A DNA stretch of 64,000 bases from Halobacteriales archaeon YIM A00010. Its GTDB lineage: Archaea; Halobacteriota; Halobacteria; Halobacteriales; Haloarculaceae. Under the pieces are notes generated by a model. The model made no database searches. It was not told the DNA's origin and was given only the letters and a program-made list of their open reading frames with translations. The stretch is from the NCBI GenBank assembly GCA_025041175.1, contig JAKCFJ010000001.1, positions 2,373,526 through 2,437,525 on the forward strand, in the 5' to 3' direction. The translations under genes and the position numbers were made by a program. Shown here one piece after another: positions 17,301 through 26,362 of the stretch; position 1 is the first letter of the stretch, and every line of letters begins with the position of its first letter.

Positions 17301-18890
17301 CTACTGGCTCACCCGAACCCAGCTTCCCGCTCCATCGGCGCGGAACGGTGTCCACGGCGCTGCGTTCGTGTTCCACACCGTGGCACCCATCGCGCTGGCG
17401 TACTCCCCGTGGCCGTTCCACTCGCCGGTCGATCGGGGATCACCGGCGTTCGTTCCCTGCCGGTTGAGCAGCGTCCGCTGTCCATCGTCTTGCAGGGACG
17501 AGAGCGTGACCCCACGAACGGAATCGAGCACCGTTTCGACCGCGCTGTCGACGACCAGCTTCCACGCGTTGTCGCCGTGGCAGACGACGTTCGACAGCTC
17601 GTTGCGCGCTCCCGAAATCCGGGCCGCCACGGCGTCCCCGTTGGGCTGTGCGAGCGAGACGCCCGTGAGACGACAGTCGGTCCCCGAGCAGTCGATCGCT
17701 GGCGCGCCCGACTCGTCGCGTCCGAACCCCGAGACGGTCAGACCGGTCACTGACACGCCGGTGCCGTTCAGTTTGATCGCTTCCCGTTTCGCGTTGAAGA
17801 CGCTGAGGTTCGCGTACTGGGAGCGGGTCCCGTCGGTGGCGACGCCGACCGCCGACTCCGTGATCGTCGCGTTCCCCACCACGTTCCCGGTTACGTCCCG
17901 CTCCTGAATCGCGGGTCCGTCACGGGCGTTCGTGACGTACACGTTCGAAACGGAGTTGTTGGCCCCGGTGAGTTCGAGACCGGGCGAGCAGTTGACGATC
18001 GAGACGTTCGAGACCTGGCTGTAGCTCGGCCTGAGATAGATTCCGCCCTCCTTCCCGGAGACGATGTGGAGGTTCGAGAGCTTCAGCCGCGTTCCACCGC
18101 CGAGATACACGTTCCAACCGAAATTGTTCTCGATCCAACTGTTCCGGAGTCGTGTCCCCGACGTGGAGGCCTCCAGACGGAGTCCGTCTCCCCACGAATA
18201 CCGAACGATGAGGTTCTCGTACAGCGTATCGATGATCTTACCGGTTCCGTGGATGAGGTGGCCCTTCGAGCGCTCGTTCTCGTCGGGGTAGTGGCCCAAC
18301 ACGCTCATGTCGCTGACACCCCCGAAATTGCCGGACTCATCGCTCCGGAAGCTGATGAGCGACCCGTCGGTAGCGTCGTCGGTCAGCGTGGTGGTTCTGA
18401 CGCCTGCTCCCTCGAGATACACCGCTGTCTGCTCGTAATCGACGTCCGGGACTGTGGACATCCCGGGGGAAACGTAGTTTCCCGGTTCGAAATACACGGT
18501 CCCCCCTTCTGGGAGCGCGTCGGCGTCGAGCACCCACGGGTCGTCGGGCGTCCCTCTGCCGGCGTTCGCGTGCTGGACGGCGAATCGAACCCCGCTGGCC
18601 GCGAACTCGCTCATCTGCTTCCACTCCTCGCCCTGCCAGATGTACAACGCCCCTTGCTGTGGTCCGCGGTCGACGAAGTACTCGTGACCGGCCTGATTTC
18701 CCGTCTCTGGACGGGAAGCCAGCGGCCCAACCCAGCGGGGCGCGTCCCTCACCGGCTCCTTCGATCCTTGAGACTCTTTATTCTGACTCTCGTCCGAGAA
18801 CATAGAACACCCGGCGAACGATCCCACCCCTGCGGCTGCCGTTCCCTGTAACACTGATCGTCTGTCGTATCCCTGCGACTCGTCTGTCAT
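17301..18890 (-). CDS. Tat-exported lipoprotein with right-handed parallel beta-helix
   Basis: A 529-residue secreted protein. The N-terminus has a twin-arginine signal (YDRRSVLQGTAAAGVG) ending in a lipobox (SFAGC), so it should be exported folded and lipid-anchored. Residues ~30-45 are a polar Ser/Glu/Lys linker. From ~130 there are repeated strand-turn units (ALPEGGTVYFEPGNYVSP, NSWIENNFGWNVYLGGGTRL, GGIYLRPSYSQVSNVSIVNC, NNSVSNVYVTNARDGPA), typical of pectate-lyase-like or NosD-like beta-helices. Such surface proteins bind or cleave polysaccharides. No clear catalytic triad could be assigned, so enzymatic function is open. It is convergent with the helicase and is not obviously in an operon. 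Confidence 0.85.
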   Translation of the reverse strand: MTDESQGYDRRSVLQGTAAAGVGSFAGCSMFSDESQNKESQGSKEPVRDAPRWVGPLASRPETGNQAGHEYFVDRGPQQGALYIWQGEEWKQMSEFAASGVRFAVQHANAGRGTPDDPWVLDADALPEGGTVYFEPGNYVSPGMSTVPDVDYEQTAVYLEGAGVRTTTLTDDATDGSLISFRSDESGNFGGVSDMSVLGHYPDENERSKGHLIHGTGKIIDTLYENLIVRYSWGDGLRLEASTSGTRLRNSWIENNFGWNVYLGGGTRLKLSNLHIVSGKEGGIYLRPSYSQVSNVSIVNCSPGLELTGANNSVSNVYVTNARDGPAIQERDVTGNVVGNATITESAVGVATDGTRSQYANLSVFNAKREAIKLNGTGVSVTGLTVSGFGRDESGAPAIDCSGTDCRLTGVSLAQPNGDAVAARISGARNELSNVVCHGDNAWKLVVDSAVETVLDSVRGVTLSSLQDDGQRTLLNRQGTNAGDPRSTGEWNGHGEYASAMGATVWNTNAAPWTPFRADGAGSWVRVSQ

Positions 18891-18975
18891 AAATGGACAA
18901 TTTGGGCCGGCAGTAAGGGCTTTGTGGCCCTCTCCGGCTCAGTGACGCCCTCGTTGATCTTTCCAACGTTCCGAA

Positions 18976-18984
18976 ACTTTATAC
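18976..18984 (+). promoter_or_regulatory. TATA box for the NucS-N-like gene
   Basis: ACTTTATAC lies about 28 bases before the ATG at 19009, giving a near-leaderless transcript. Confidence 0.5.
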
Positions 18985-19008
18985 TGTAGATCGACACCAG
19001 AGCCCCCG

Positions 19009-19509
19009 ATGACCGATTCGATGCGCGTGTACGCCGGCGAGTGTACCGCAGTGTACGAGGGGACGGTCGACCGGACGGCTCGTGGTCACGTCGTAGCGCT
19101 GGTAAAACCCGACGACACGGTGCTGGTCCACGATCGGGATGGGTATTCTCCGGCCGTGTGGTTGACCCGTCCCGCGTCGCTCGACATCGATCACGGCGAT
19201 GGCCCCCGGATCACCGCTATCGACGGCGATCAGCGCCTCACCGTTCGGTTTCACGGGGTCGAGGAGACGTTCTCTCCCGCCGTGAGCGTCGCCGGCGTTC
19301 CTGTGGGGTCGACAGCGGGCGAAACCGATCGCCCGTTCGTTCGCAACCGCGGCTCGGTCGTGGACCTCACGACGGGCAACCGGTACGCGCTTTCGGCCCA
19401 CAGCGCCGTACTGAACGCGCGCTGTGAGTGTGGCCTGCCGTTGATCCGCGTCGAGCGGACGGCAGACGACCAGCGGTGTCTCGATCCCGCTTGCGAGCGC
19501 GCCGAGTGA
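19009..19509 (+). CDS. NucS N-terminal-domain-like protein with C-terminal Zn-binding motif
   Basis: A 166-residue protein. Residues ~1-60 (CTAVYEGTVDRTARGHVVAL, then VKPDDTVLVHDRDGYSPAVW) resemble the DNA-binding N-terminal domain of archaeal NucS/DUF91 endonucleases, where a comparable KPDGTVLVH strand occurs. The RecB-like nuclease half (Asp and Glu-x-Lys motifs) is absent. Instead the C-terminus carries CECG and, about 20 residues later, CLDPAC, giving a probable four-cysteine zinc site. Full NucS is about 250 residues, so this is either a dedicated single-stranded DNA-binding protein or a remnant; the intact frame and clear TATA box argue it is functional. It is followed 64 bases later by endA. 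Confidence 0.6.
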   Translation: MTDSMRVYAGECTAVYEGTVDRTARGHVVALVKPDDTVLVHDRDGYSPAVWLTRPASLDIDHGDGPRITAIDGDQRLTVRFHGVEETFSPAVSVAGVPVGSTAGETDRPFVRNRGSVVDLTTGNRYALSAHSAVLNARCECGLPLIRVERTADDQRCLDPACERAE

Positions 19510-19573
19510 GACGCCACCCAGCGGGCCACCGACCAACCACAGCCGCTTTGTCCGTCGCTCCGCCAGTACGTGT

Positions 19574-20623
19574 ATGTACGGTTCGATGGAGGGCGATACG
19601 GTGCACGTTCCGGCCCCCGCCCGCGAGCAGTTTTACGACAATCGGGGGTACGGCCATCCGCGCGGGGACGCGCTCGCGCTTTCGTCCGTCGAGGCGGCAC
19701 ACCTTCTCTTTCGTGATGATCTCGAAGCGGTTGACGGGATGGGGTTTCGGTCCTTCCTCGCCACGACGAACACGCTCGTCCGGTTTCTGGTGTACAAGGA
19801 CCTCCGGGAGCGAGGGTTCTACCTGTCGCCGGCGCGCGATGGGTGGGTCGGGTCGGATACGACCGACGACGTCGATTTCGTCGTCTATCCGCGAGGCAAC
19901 GGGCCGTGGGACGGCGTCACCGAGTACCGCGTTCGGGTTGTCGGTGAGCGCGAGTCCATCCCAGCGTCCTCGCTCACGGGAACGCTCGCGGTCGTCGATG
20001 AGGAGAGCGAGATCACCTACTTCTCGGTCGAAACGCCCGACGTGACCGGATCGACTGACCACGACCTTCCCCAGGACGTTTCCGGGATGTTGCTCGCTGA
20101 TCGCGTTGTGCTGTGGGATGTGCCTCCTGTGCTCTATGAGAACGCGTTCTACGGCCAACCGCTGGATCCACGCGATACGGCGGACGACGGCTCCGCTTCC
20201 GGTTCGGCGAAACCGATGTCGATCCAGTGTTCGCTCGTCGAGGCGGCCCACCTCGCCGATCGCGGCATCGTTCGCGTCGATGCGGGTCTCGATGGCGTCG
20301 TCGAACGCGGTCGGGCTGTCGAAGGCGAGCGGTTCGACCGGCGTCGGGCCGCCTACAGCACGCTCCGGGGCCGGGGTATCGTTCCGAAAACCGGCTACAA
20401 GTTCGGAGCCGACTTTCGAACCTACGCGAACGTCGAGCACGTCGGTGATCTCGACCACTCCGAACAGCTCGTCCGGGTGCTCCCCAGCGATCACTCCGTT
20501 TCACCCCGCGATCTCGCGCTCGACGTCCGGCTGGCGCACGGGGTCCGCAAACGAATGGTTTTTGCGCTGACCGACGCGACAGGCGCAATAGACTGGCGTT
20601 CGATCAGTCGACTCACACCATGA
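19574..20623 (+). CDS. endA: tRNA-intron endonuclease
   Basis: A 349-residue enzyme that removes introns at bulge-helix-bulge motifs in pre-tRNAs. Length and internal duplication match the fused type used by haloarchaea. The first half (SSVEAAHLLFRDDL, NTLVRFLVYKDLRERGFYL) is the degenerate repeat. The second half carries the catalytic triad: Tyr in GADFRTY, His in LDHSEQLVRVL and Lys in HGVRKRMVFAL near residue 328. Its stop overlaps the trpS ATG (ATGA at 20620-20623), so the two are co-translated. Haloarchaeal tRNA-Trp carries an intron removed by this enzyme, which makes the pairing with trpS functionally meaningful. Confidence 0.95.
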   Translation: MYGSMEGDTVHVPAPAREQFYDNRGYGHPRGDALALSSVEAAHLLFRDDLEAVDGMGFRSFLATTNTLVRFLVYKDLRERGFYLSPARDGWVGSDTTDDVDFVVYPRGNGPWDGVTEYRVRVVGERESIPASSLTGTLAVVDEESEITYFSVETPDVTGSTDHDLPQDVSGMLLADRVVLWDVPPVLYENAFYGQPLDPRDTADDGSASGSAKPMSIQCSLVEAAHLADRGIVRVDAGLDGVVERGRAVEGERFDRRRAAYSTLRGRGIVPKTGYKFGADFRTYANVEHVGDLDHSEQLVRVLPSDHSVSPRDLALDVRLAHGVRKRMVFALTDATGAIDWRSISRLTP

Positions 20624-22149
20624 GCGAGCACGATCACGACGAGGACACCGACGGAAACGCGACCGGGACGGAGAGCGGGGCGGCCGGGGCCGACGATCTC
20701 ACGCTCGATCCGTGGGGATCCTCGACGGTGGCTGACTACCGGAAGCTCTTCTCCGAGTTCGGCATCGAATCCTTCGAGTCGGTGCTTTCCGACGTTCCGA
20801 ATCCCCACTATCTGATGCGCCGGGGCGTCATCTTCGGCCACCGGGAGTACGATCGGGTGCTCGATGGGATGGAGACGGGCGAGGCGGCCGTCCTGTCGGG
20901 ATTCATGCCCACAGGCGATCCCCACATCGGTCACAAGCTCGTGTTCGATGAGATCGTCTGGCACCAACAGCGGGGTGCCGACGCCTACGGGTTGATCGCG
21001 GATCTGGAGGCCCACTCTGCCCGTGGACTCGACTGGGCGGAGATCGACGAGCACGCCCGCGATTACCTGCTTTCGCTGCTCGCGCTCGGGTTCGATCCCG
21101 AGGAGGGTGAGCTGTACCGCCAGTCCACGAACCGCACCGTCCAGGATCTCGCGTTCGAGTTGGGGATCGAAACCAACACCTCGGAGCTGCGGGCAATCTA
21201 CGGATTCGATGGGGAGACCGACGTGTCCCACATGCAGAGCGTCGTCACCCAGATGGCGGACATCCTCTACCCCCAGCTCGAGGAGCCGAAACCGACGGTG
21301 ATCCCCGTGGGTCCGGATCAGGACCCACACGTGCGGCTCGCGCGGGATCTCGCAGCTCGGATGCGGTCGTTCAAGGTCACCGAGGCGTACGCGAGCTTCG
21401 AGGCCGAGCCTGGCGAGCGCGCGCTCATCGGTGAGGCCTACGAAACCCTCGGCGGCGAAGACGCCGAGGAGTCGATCCGGTGTGTCGCGGCCGCCGACTG
21501 GATCGCCGAACGATACGACGCGCCCGACGTCGAGGAGAGCCTCCGGGCGGCCGGAAAGGAGCCGATTCGGCCCCGCGTTCGGTTTCTCGACCGGAACGCG
21601 AGCGATGATGCGTTCGCGGCGCTCATCGACGCGATCGACGGCGAAAAGCGCGTGTACGAGGGCCACATCGATGCGTTCGACTGTTCGCGCGAGGAGGCGC
21701 ACGCGCTGGCGCGCGAGATCGAGGTCGAACACGACGGCTACGGCTTCTATCCCCCCTCCTCGATCTACCACCGGTTCATGACCGGGCTGACCGGCGGCAA
21801 GATGTCGTCCTCGATCCCCGCGAGCCACATCAGCCTGCTCGACGATCCCGAGGACGGCTACGACAAGGTCAACGCCGCCACGACCGGGGGACGGGACACG
21901 GCCGAACTCCAGCGGAAACTGGGGGGTGAGGCCGACGACTGTCCCGTTTATGAGCTGTACGCCTACCTGCTCGCTGGCGACGACGACGAACTGGCCAAAA
22001 CCGTGTACGACGAGTGCGTCGGCGGCGAACGCCTCTGTGGCGATTGTAAGGAACAAGCCGCCCAGCTGATGAAAGCCTTCCTCGAAGACCACCAGGAGAA
22101 ACGCGAGGAGGCCGAAGAACTGCTCGAATCGCTCGACGTGGAACTGTAG
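20620..22149 (+). CDS. trpS: Tryptophanyl-tRNA synthetase
   Basis: Class I aminoacyl-tRNA synthetase of 509 residues, the archaeal/eukaryal type. It has an acidic N-terminal extension (~1-35). The HIGH-type motif appears as GDPHIGHKLVFDE near residue 97, and KMSSS in GGKMSSSIPASH near residue 393. Between them LIADLEAHSARGLDW and VGPDQDPHVRLARD are typical of TrpRS. The C-terminal part is a long charged helix region. It starts inside the stop codon of endA and should be transcribed with it. Confidence 0.96.
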   Translation: MSEHDHDEDTDGNATGTESGAAGADDLTLDPWGSSTVADYRKLFSEFGIESFESVLSDVPNPHYLMRRGVIFGHREYDRVLDGMETGEAAVLSGFMPTGDPHIGHKLVFDEIVWHQQRGADAYGLIADLEAHSARGLDWAEIDEHARDYLLSLLALGFDPEEGELYRQSTNRTVQDLAFELGIETNTSELRAIYGFDGETDVSHMQSVVTQMADILYPQLEEPKPTVIPVGPDQDPHVRLARDLAARMRSFKVTEAYASFEAEPGERALIGEAYETLGGEDAEESIRCVAAADWIAERYDAPDVEESLRAAGKEPIRPRVRFLDRNASDDAFAALIDAIDGEKRVYEGHIDAFDCSREEAHALAREIEVEHDGYGFYPPSSIYHRFMTGLTGGKMSSSIPASHISLLDDPEDGYDKVNAATTGGRDTAELQRKLGGEADDCPVYELYAYLLAGDDDELAKTVYDECVGGERLCGDCKEQAAQLMKAFLEDHQEKREEAEELLESLDVEL

Positions 22150-22578
22150 CTACCTGATCGTTTCGGGTGGAGACAACGCAATGTCCTTCAGTTTGGTCTC
22201 CAACTCACGTCTTGCTTCTCATGGTGGGTTTTGGGCGGTGTTCAGTTCTGCGAGCGACCCTGTCGCGTGCGCTCGCCGCCACAGCTTCACCACCGCGCGA
22301 GCGACGAGGCTCCTCGGCGCGTTCGACCCAGAACGTTTTTCAGTACTCGTTGTTCAAGGGCGCGTATGGCATCGAAACCCCTGCCAGTGAATTTCGCTAC
22401 CGGGCGGCGAGCGCGCGTCGGATCCAGGGGTTGCTTTTTTTCCGCGTAGGCGACGGTGGAGCGGTGCCGAGCGGAAACGCGACGCGCCCTGAACCCGACG
22501 CCCTGCGCGGATCGGTTCGACGATCTCGATCCATTTCGAATCACTGACGACCAGATCATCGACACGACACCACAACGC
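22150..22578. other. Intergenic region trpS-pheS with a stem and T-run
   Basis: 429 bases with no gene that I can support. It contains AACCCCTG (22376-22383) and its complement CAGGGGTT (22425-22432), enclosing 41 bases and followed two bases later by seven T residues (22435-22441). This could be a terminator or the 3' end of a small RNA. No SRP RNA, RNase P or tRNA signatures were recognised. Confidence 0.5.
22376..22441 (+). terminator. Possible stem-loop terminator or small-RNA end
   Basis: Perfect 8-base stem with a large 41-base loop, then a T7 tract. The stem is more than 220 bases past the trpS stop, so it may end an independent transcript. The pheS transcript would start downstream. 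Confidence 0.35.
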
Positions 22579-24087
22579 ATGAAACTCCCACGAACCCAAG
22601 CCGCCGTGCTCGAAGCGGCGAGCGCGACGGAAACGCGACCGATCGCGGAGATCGCTGACGAAACGGACGAGAACCGGACGACAATCACCCGTGCGGCGTT
22701 CGAACTCGAAGAGTCGGGCCTGCTCGACATCGTCGAGGAGACGACCGAATCCGTCAGTTTGACCACGGAGGGCGAGCGCTACGACGAGCACGGCCTCCCC
22801 GAGATCCGGCTCTACCGGGCCGCCGTCGAGCGCGGTGCCGAGGGGTCTGTCCCGATCGGTGAACTCCTCGGGCCGGCGGATCTCGACGGCCCTGCGGTGG
22901 AGATCGCGCTGTCGAACTTCGCACGCAAGGGGTACGGCGAAATCGAGAACGGAGCCGTCTCCGTCGATTCCGGTCTCGATCCCGACTCGGACGCCGAAGC
23001 CGCCGCGCTGTCGGAGATCGCTGGGGAAACGGACGACGCTCCCCCGGGGAGCGTGTTGGATCAGTTGGAACGCCGTGATCTCGTGGCCCGCGAGGAGTCC
23101 ACGGCACGATCGGTCGCGCTCACCGACGACGGCGTGACCGCGCTCATGGAGGGCGTCGAGATCGCTGACACCGTCGGACAGCTCACGCCGGAACTGCTGA
23201 CGAGCGGGGAGTGGCAGACCGTCGACTTCGCGGAGTACAACGTGGCGGCCGACGCAGAAACGATCCACGGCGGCCGAACGCATGTGCTGCGCCGGATCGC
23301 GGACCGGGTGAAACGCGTGCTCGTCGGGATGGGGTTCGAGGAGATGGACGGTCCCCACGCGGACGCGGATTTCTGGATCAACGACGCGCTGTTCATGCCC
23401 CAGGACCATCCGGCGCGCACCCACTGGGACCGGTTCGCGCTTTCGGATCCCGAACACACCGACGATCTCCCCGAGGAACTGGTCGATCGCGTTCGTTCGG
23501 CCCACCGCAACGGCGTCGGCGAGCAAGGTGACGGCTACCACTCCCCGTGGGACGAGGACTTTTCCCGCGAACTCGCGCTGCGCGGACACACGACGAACCT
23601 CTCGATGCGATATCTCGCCGGAGAGGCGGAGGGCGATCTCGAACCGCCTCAGCGGTATTTCAGCATCGAAAAGGTGTATCGCAACGACACCCTCGACGCG
23701 ACCCACTTGTTGGAATTCTTCCAGATCGAAGGGTGGGTGATGGCCGAGGAGCTATCGGTGCGCGATCTGATGGGAACGTTCACGGAGTTTTACGAACAGT
23801 TTGGCATCACTGATGTTCAGTTCAAGCCCCACTACAACCCCTACACTGAGCCGAGTTTCGAGCTGTTCGGTCGTCATCCGACGACGGGTGAACTCATCGA
23901 GATCGGTAACAGTGGGCTGTTCCGCCCGGAGGTGCTCGAACCGCTCGGCGTGGAGTGTGATGTGATGGCGTGGGGACTCGCGCTCGAACGGCTCGCAATG
24001 CTCATCACCGGCGCGGAGGACATCCGGGATCTCCACGGTACGCTCACGGATCTCGACTTCCTGCGGACCGCGGAGGTGACTCTCTAA
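22579..24087 (+). CDS. pheS: Phenylalanyl-tRNA synthetase, alpha subunit
   Basis: Catalytic alpha subunit (502 aa, archaeal size) of the alpha2-beta2 class II synthetase. The first ~190 residues are stacked winged-helix-like domains used to bind tRNA (KLPRTQAAVLEAASATETRP, TITRAAFELEESGLL). Catalytic motifs follow: GFEEMDGPHADADFWINDAL then FMPQDHPARTHWDRF (motif 1 region), YRNDTLDATHLLEFFQIEGW (motif 2), and MAWGLALERLAMLITG (motif 3). The ATG at 22579 is chosen because it begins the conserved N-terminal helix; the frame is open upstream but without similarity. The stop is TAA at 24085-24087, directly at a repeat insertion that separates it from pheT. Confidence 0.95.
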   Translation: MKLPRTQAAVLEAASATETRPIAEIADETDENRTTITRAAFELEESGLLDIVEETTESVSLTTEGERYDEHGLPEIRLYRAAVERGAEGSVPIGELLGPADLDGPAVEIALSNFARKGYGEIENGAVSVDSGLDPDSDAEAAALSEIAGETDDAPPGSVLDQLERRDLVAREESTARSVALTDDGVTALMEGVEIADTVGQLTPELLTSGEWQTVDFAEYNVAADAETIHGGRTHVLRRIADRVKRVLVGMGFEEMDGPHADADFWINDALFMPQDHPARTHWDRFALSDPEHTDDLPEELVDRVRSAHRNGVGEQGDGYHSPWDEDFSRELALRGHTTNLSMRYLAGEAEGDLEPPQRYFSIEKVYRNDTLDATHLLEFFQIEGWVMAEELSVRDLMGTFTEFYEQFGITDVQFKPHYNPYTEPSFELFGRHPTTGELIEIGNSGLFRPEVLEPLGVECDVMAWGLALERLAMLITGAEDIRDLHGTLTDLDFLRTAEVTL

Positions 24088-24343
24088 TGCCCCACGTTTT
24101 TTCCACTCCCACCTTTTTTCCGCTCGGGTGGACTTCGTCCACCGCTCGCCGCGCGAGAGCTCTGCTCTCGCGCGTTCCCACTCGCTTCGCTCGCGGGAAC
24201 GCAAAAAACGTGGGCGAAAAAAAGCCGCACGCTTCGCTCGCGGTGAGCGTACTCACGCACTGCACTGTTCGCACAAATAAGCTGCCTGGCGAGAACGTTG
24301 CTCCCGCAGTGAGTAACAGCATGGAGGTGAATCTCTAATGCCC
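24072..24343. repeat. Palindrome-rich insertion between pheS and pheT with 21-base flanking duplication
   Basis: The 21 bases at 24072-24092 (end of pheS, TAA stop and a following ATGCCC) recur at 24323-24343 with one mismatch. There the TAATGCCC is the real start of pheT. Between them lie about 230 bases rich in hairpins: CCCACGTTTTTT (24091-24102) pairs with AAAAAACGTGGG (24203-24214); inside are GGTGGACTTCGTCCACC, GCGCGAGAGCTCTGCTCTCGCGC-type and GTTCCC...GGGAAC stems. The same sequence family recurs at 32769-32925. A frame opening at the first ATGCCC is a chance reading frame of the repeat, not a gene. Confidence 0.8.
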
Positions 24344-26053
24344 GTTGTCGACATCAATACCGACGAACTCCGCCAACTCGCCGCGACAGAGAAGGACGAC
24401 GACGAACTGAAGCGGGATCTGTTCGCGCTCGGACTGGAGTACGAGGGCGAAACCGACGACGGTGACCTGCAGTTCGAGTTCGCTCCGGACCGGCTGGATC
24501 GGCTCAGCGTCGAGGGGGTCGCGCGCTCGCTCCGGTACCAGTACGGCCACGACCGGGGCGTGTACCTCCCCACCACCAACGATCCCGAATGGGTCATCGA
24601 GGTCGAAGAGTCCGTCCCGGACGAGCGCCCGTACGTCACCGGCGCGGTCGTCCGCGGACTCGACATGGGCGAGGAGGAACTGCAGTCGCTCATCCAGCTC
24701 CAGGAGAAACTCCACGCGACGATGGGTCGCCAGCGCGCGAAAGGAGCGATCGGGGTTCACGACCTCACGATGCTCAAAGGACACCGGACTGACGGAGATC
24801 GGTCGAAATCGATCACGTACCGGGGCATCGAGCCGGAGGGTGACCGGTTCGTTCCGTTGGACAGCGACGCGGAGCTCACGCCCGCCGGCGTGCTTTCTGA
24901 TCATCCGACCGGCGAGCAGTACGCCGATCTCGTCGCGGACTACGAGCGCTACCCCGCGATCTACGACGACATCGGGCTGTTCTCGCTCCCGCCGGTCATC
25001 AATGGCCGCCGGACGGAGGTCTCGACCGATTCGCGGGATCTGTTCATCGAACTGACCGGGACCGACCAGTGGACCATCGACAAGATGTGCACCATCATCT
25101 GCTACGCGCTCGACGCGCGCGGCGGCCGGATCGAACGGGTTGCGGTCGAGTATCCCGATCGACAGCTCGACCGTCCCGATCTTTCGGTCACGCGCAAAAC
25201 CGTCGCCCACGAGCGCATCGAGTCGGTGCTCGGGATCGATCTCGACGCCGATAGCGTGGTCGACTACCTCGAACGGGCCGGACTCGACGCCGAGGTCGGT
25301 GACGATCGGGTCTACGAAGTCTCCGTCCCGCCCTACCGCGTCGACGTGCTCCACTCGATCGATGTCGTCGACGATGTCGGTCGGGCCTACGGCTTCAACG
25401 ACCTCGAACCGGGCTATCCCGACGTGAGCACCATCGGCGGCTGTCACGACCGCACCCGGCGCGAGGACGCCGTTCGGGACGTGCTCGTCGGATTGGGCTT
25501 CGAGGACATGCTGAACTTCTATCTCTCCAGCGAACGGGAGTGTTTTGACCGGATGAACCTCTCGTTCGATTCCGATCCCAGCAGTGACGCGCCGTTCGGC
25601 GTCGCACGCCCGCCGACGATCACCGAACCGTACAGCGAGGAGTACACCATCGTCCGGACGTGGGCGCTTCCCTCGCTCCTGATGGTGCTCGAGAACAACA
25701 CCCACCGGAGCTACCCACAGGACCTCTCGGAGATCGGGCTGTCCGCCGCAGTGGACGAGAGCGAGGAGACGAAGGTCCACGAGCACCGGACGGTCGCGGC
25801 GGTTCTCGCGCGCACTGACGCCAGCTACGAGGACGCCAAAGCCCGCCTCCAAGCGATCGCTGCCGCGCTCGGTGTGACGCTCGAAACGCCGCCGACCGCC
25901 CACCCGAGCTTCATCGACGGACGCACTGCCGAGGTGGTGCTCGATGGGGAGCGCGCGGGCGTCGTCGGAGAGATCCATCCAAAAGTGCTCCTCGAACACG
26001 ACCTCGAACTGCCCGTCGCGGCGTTCGAGTTCGATCTGGCAGCGATGGAGTGA
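24338..26053 (+). CDS. pheT: Phenylalanyl-tRNA synthetase, beta subunit
   Basis: Beta subunit (571 aa, archaeal length). It starts MPVVDINTDELRQLAATEKD. B1/B5-type domains carry FAPDRLDRLSVEGVARSLRY and GTDQWTIDKMCTIICYALDA. VSVPPYRVDVLHSIDVVDDV and GRAYGFNDLEPGYP belong to the B5 and inactive class II-like domains, and ERAGVVGEIHPKVLLEHDLE closes the protein. It partners with pheS. The start ATG overlaps a TAA inherited from the duplicated pheS end, implying that the ancestral genes overlapped as TAATG. pheST transcripts would now contain about 250 bases of structured repeat. Confidence 0.95.
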   Translation: MPVVDINTDELRQLAATEKDDDELKRDLFALGLEYEGETDDGDLQFEFAPDRLDRLSVEGVARSLRYQYGHDRGVYLPTTNDPEWVIEVEESVPDERPYVTGAVVRGLDMGEEELQSLIQLQEKLHATMGRQRAKGAIGVHDLTMLKGHRTDGDRSKSITYRGIEPEGDRFVPLDSDAELTPAGVLSDHPTGEQYADLVADYERYPAIYDDIGLFSLPPVINGRRTEVSTDSRDLFIELTGTDQWTIDKMCTIICYALDARGGRIERVAVEYPDRQLDRPDLSVTRKTVAHERIESVLGIDLDADSVVDYLERAGLDAEVGDDRVYEVSVPPYRVDVLHSIDVVDDVGRAYGFNDLEPGYPDVSTIGGCHDRTRREDAVRDVLVGLGFEDMLNFYLSSERECFDRMNLSFDSDPSSDAPFGVARPPTITEPYSEEYTIVRTWALPSLLMVLENNTHRSYPQDLSEIGLSAAVDESEETKVHEHRTVAAVLARTDASYEDAKARLQAIAAALGVTLETPPTAHPSFIDGRTAEVVLDGERAGVVGEIHPKVLLEHDLELPVAAFEFDLAAME

Positions 26054-26362
26054 CGCTTCGCATCGAGAAAATATCTGGCCCTGTTTCCATACTGGGTCAC
26101 GCCGCGTGTTCTGTCCGCATCTCTTCAGTCTGCTCGATAAAGGTCCGGGCAGCCCGATCTCATCGCGGCGTTCGATAGGAGAGACGTAAACGCGCTAACC
26201 AGCGGCTAAACAAACGTAACGGTTCTACACCGGAGACGAGCGTCGTACGAGATAGTCCAATCGATTCCCTACCATTCTGCGCTTTGATCTGCGCGCTCTG
26301 TGACTGTGAACGGTGCCAAGATAACAACGTATATATGGAAAACAACAGTCAAACACAACTCA
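26054..26362. other. Intergenic region after pheT
   Basis: 309 bases with no supported gene or RNA. At its right end GTATATAT (26329-26336) is a clear TATA box about 30 bases before the ATG at 26363. Confidence 0.5.

Noticed and set aside
22371-22441. SRP (7S) RNA or RNase P RNA in the trpS-pheS gap
   Set aside because: None of the conserved SRP domain or RNase P core sequences could be found, and the only structure is one short stem.
24088-24338. Reading frame in the pheS-pheT gap beginning MPHVFSTPTFFPLG
   Set aside because: It is made entirely of the palindromic repeat, starts in the duplicated pheT start sequence and has low-complexity Ser/Arg composition; similar frames would occur in every copy of the repeat.
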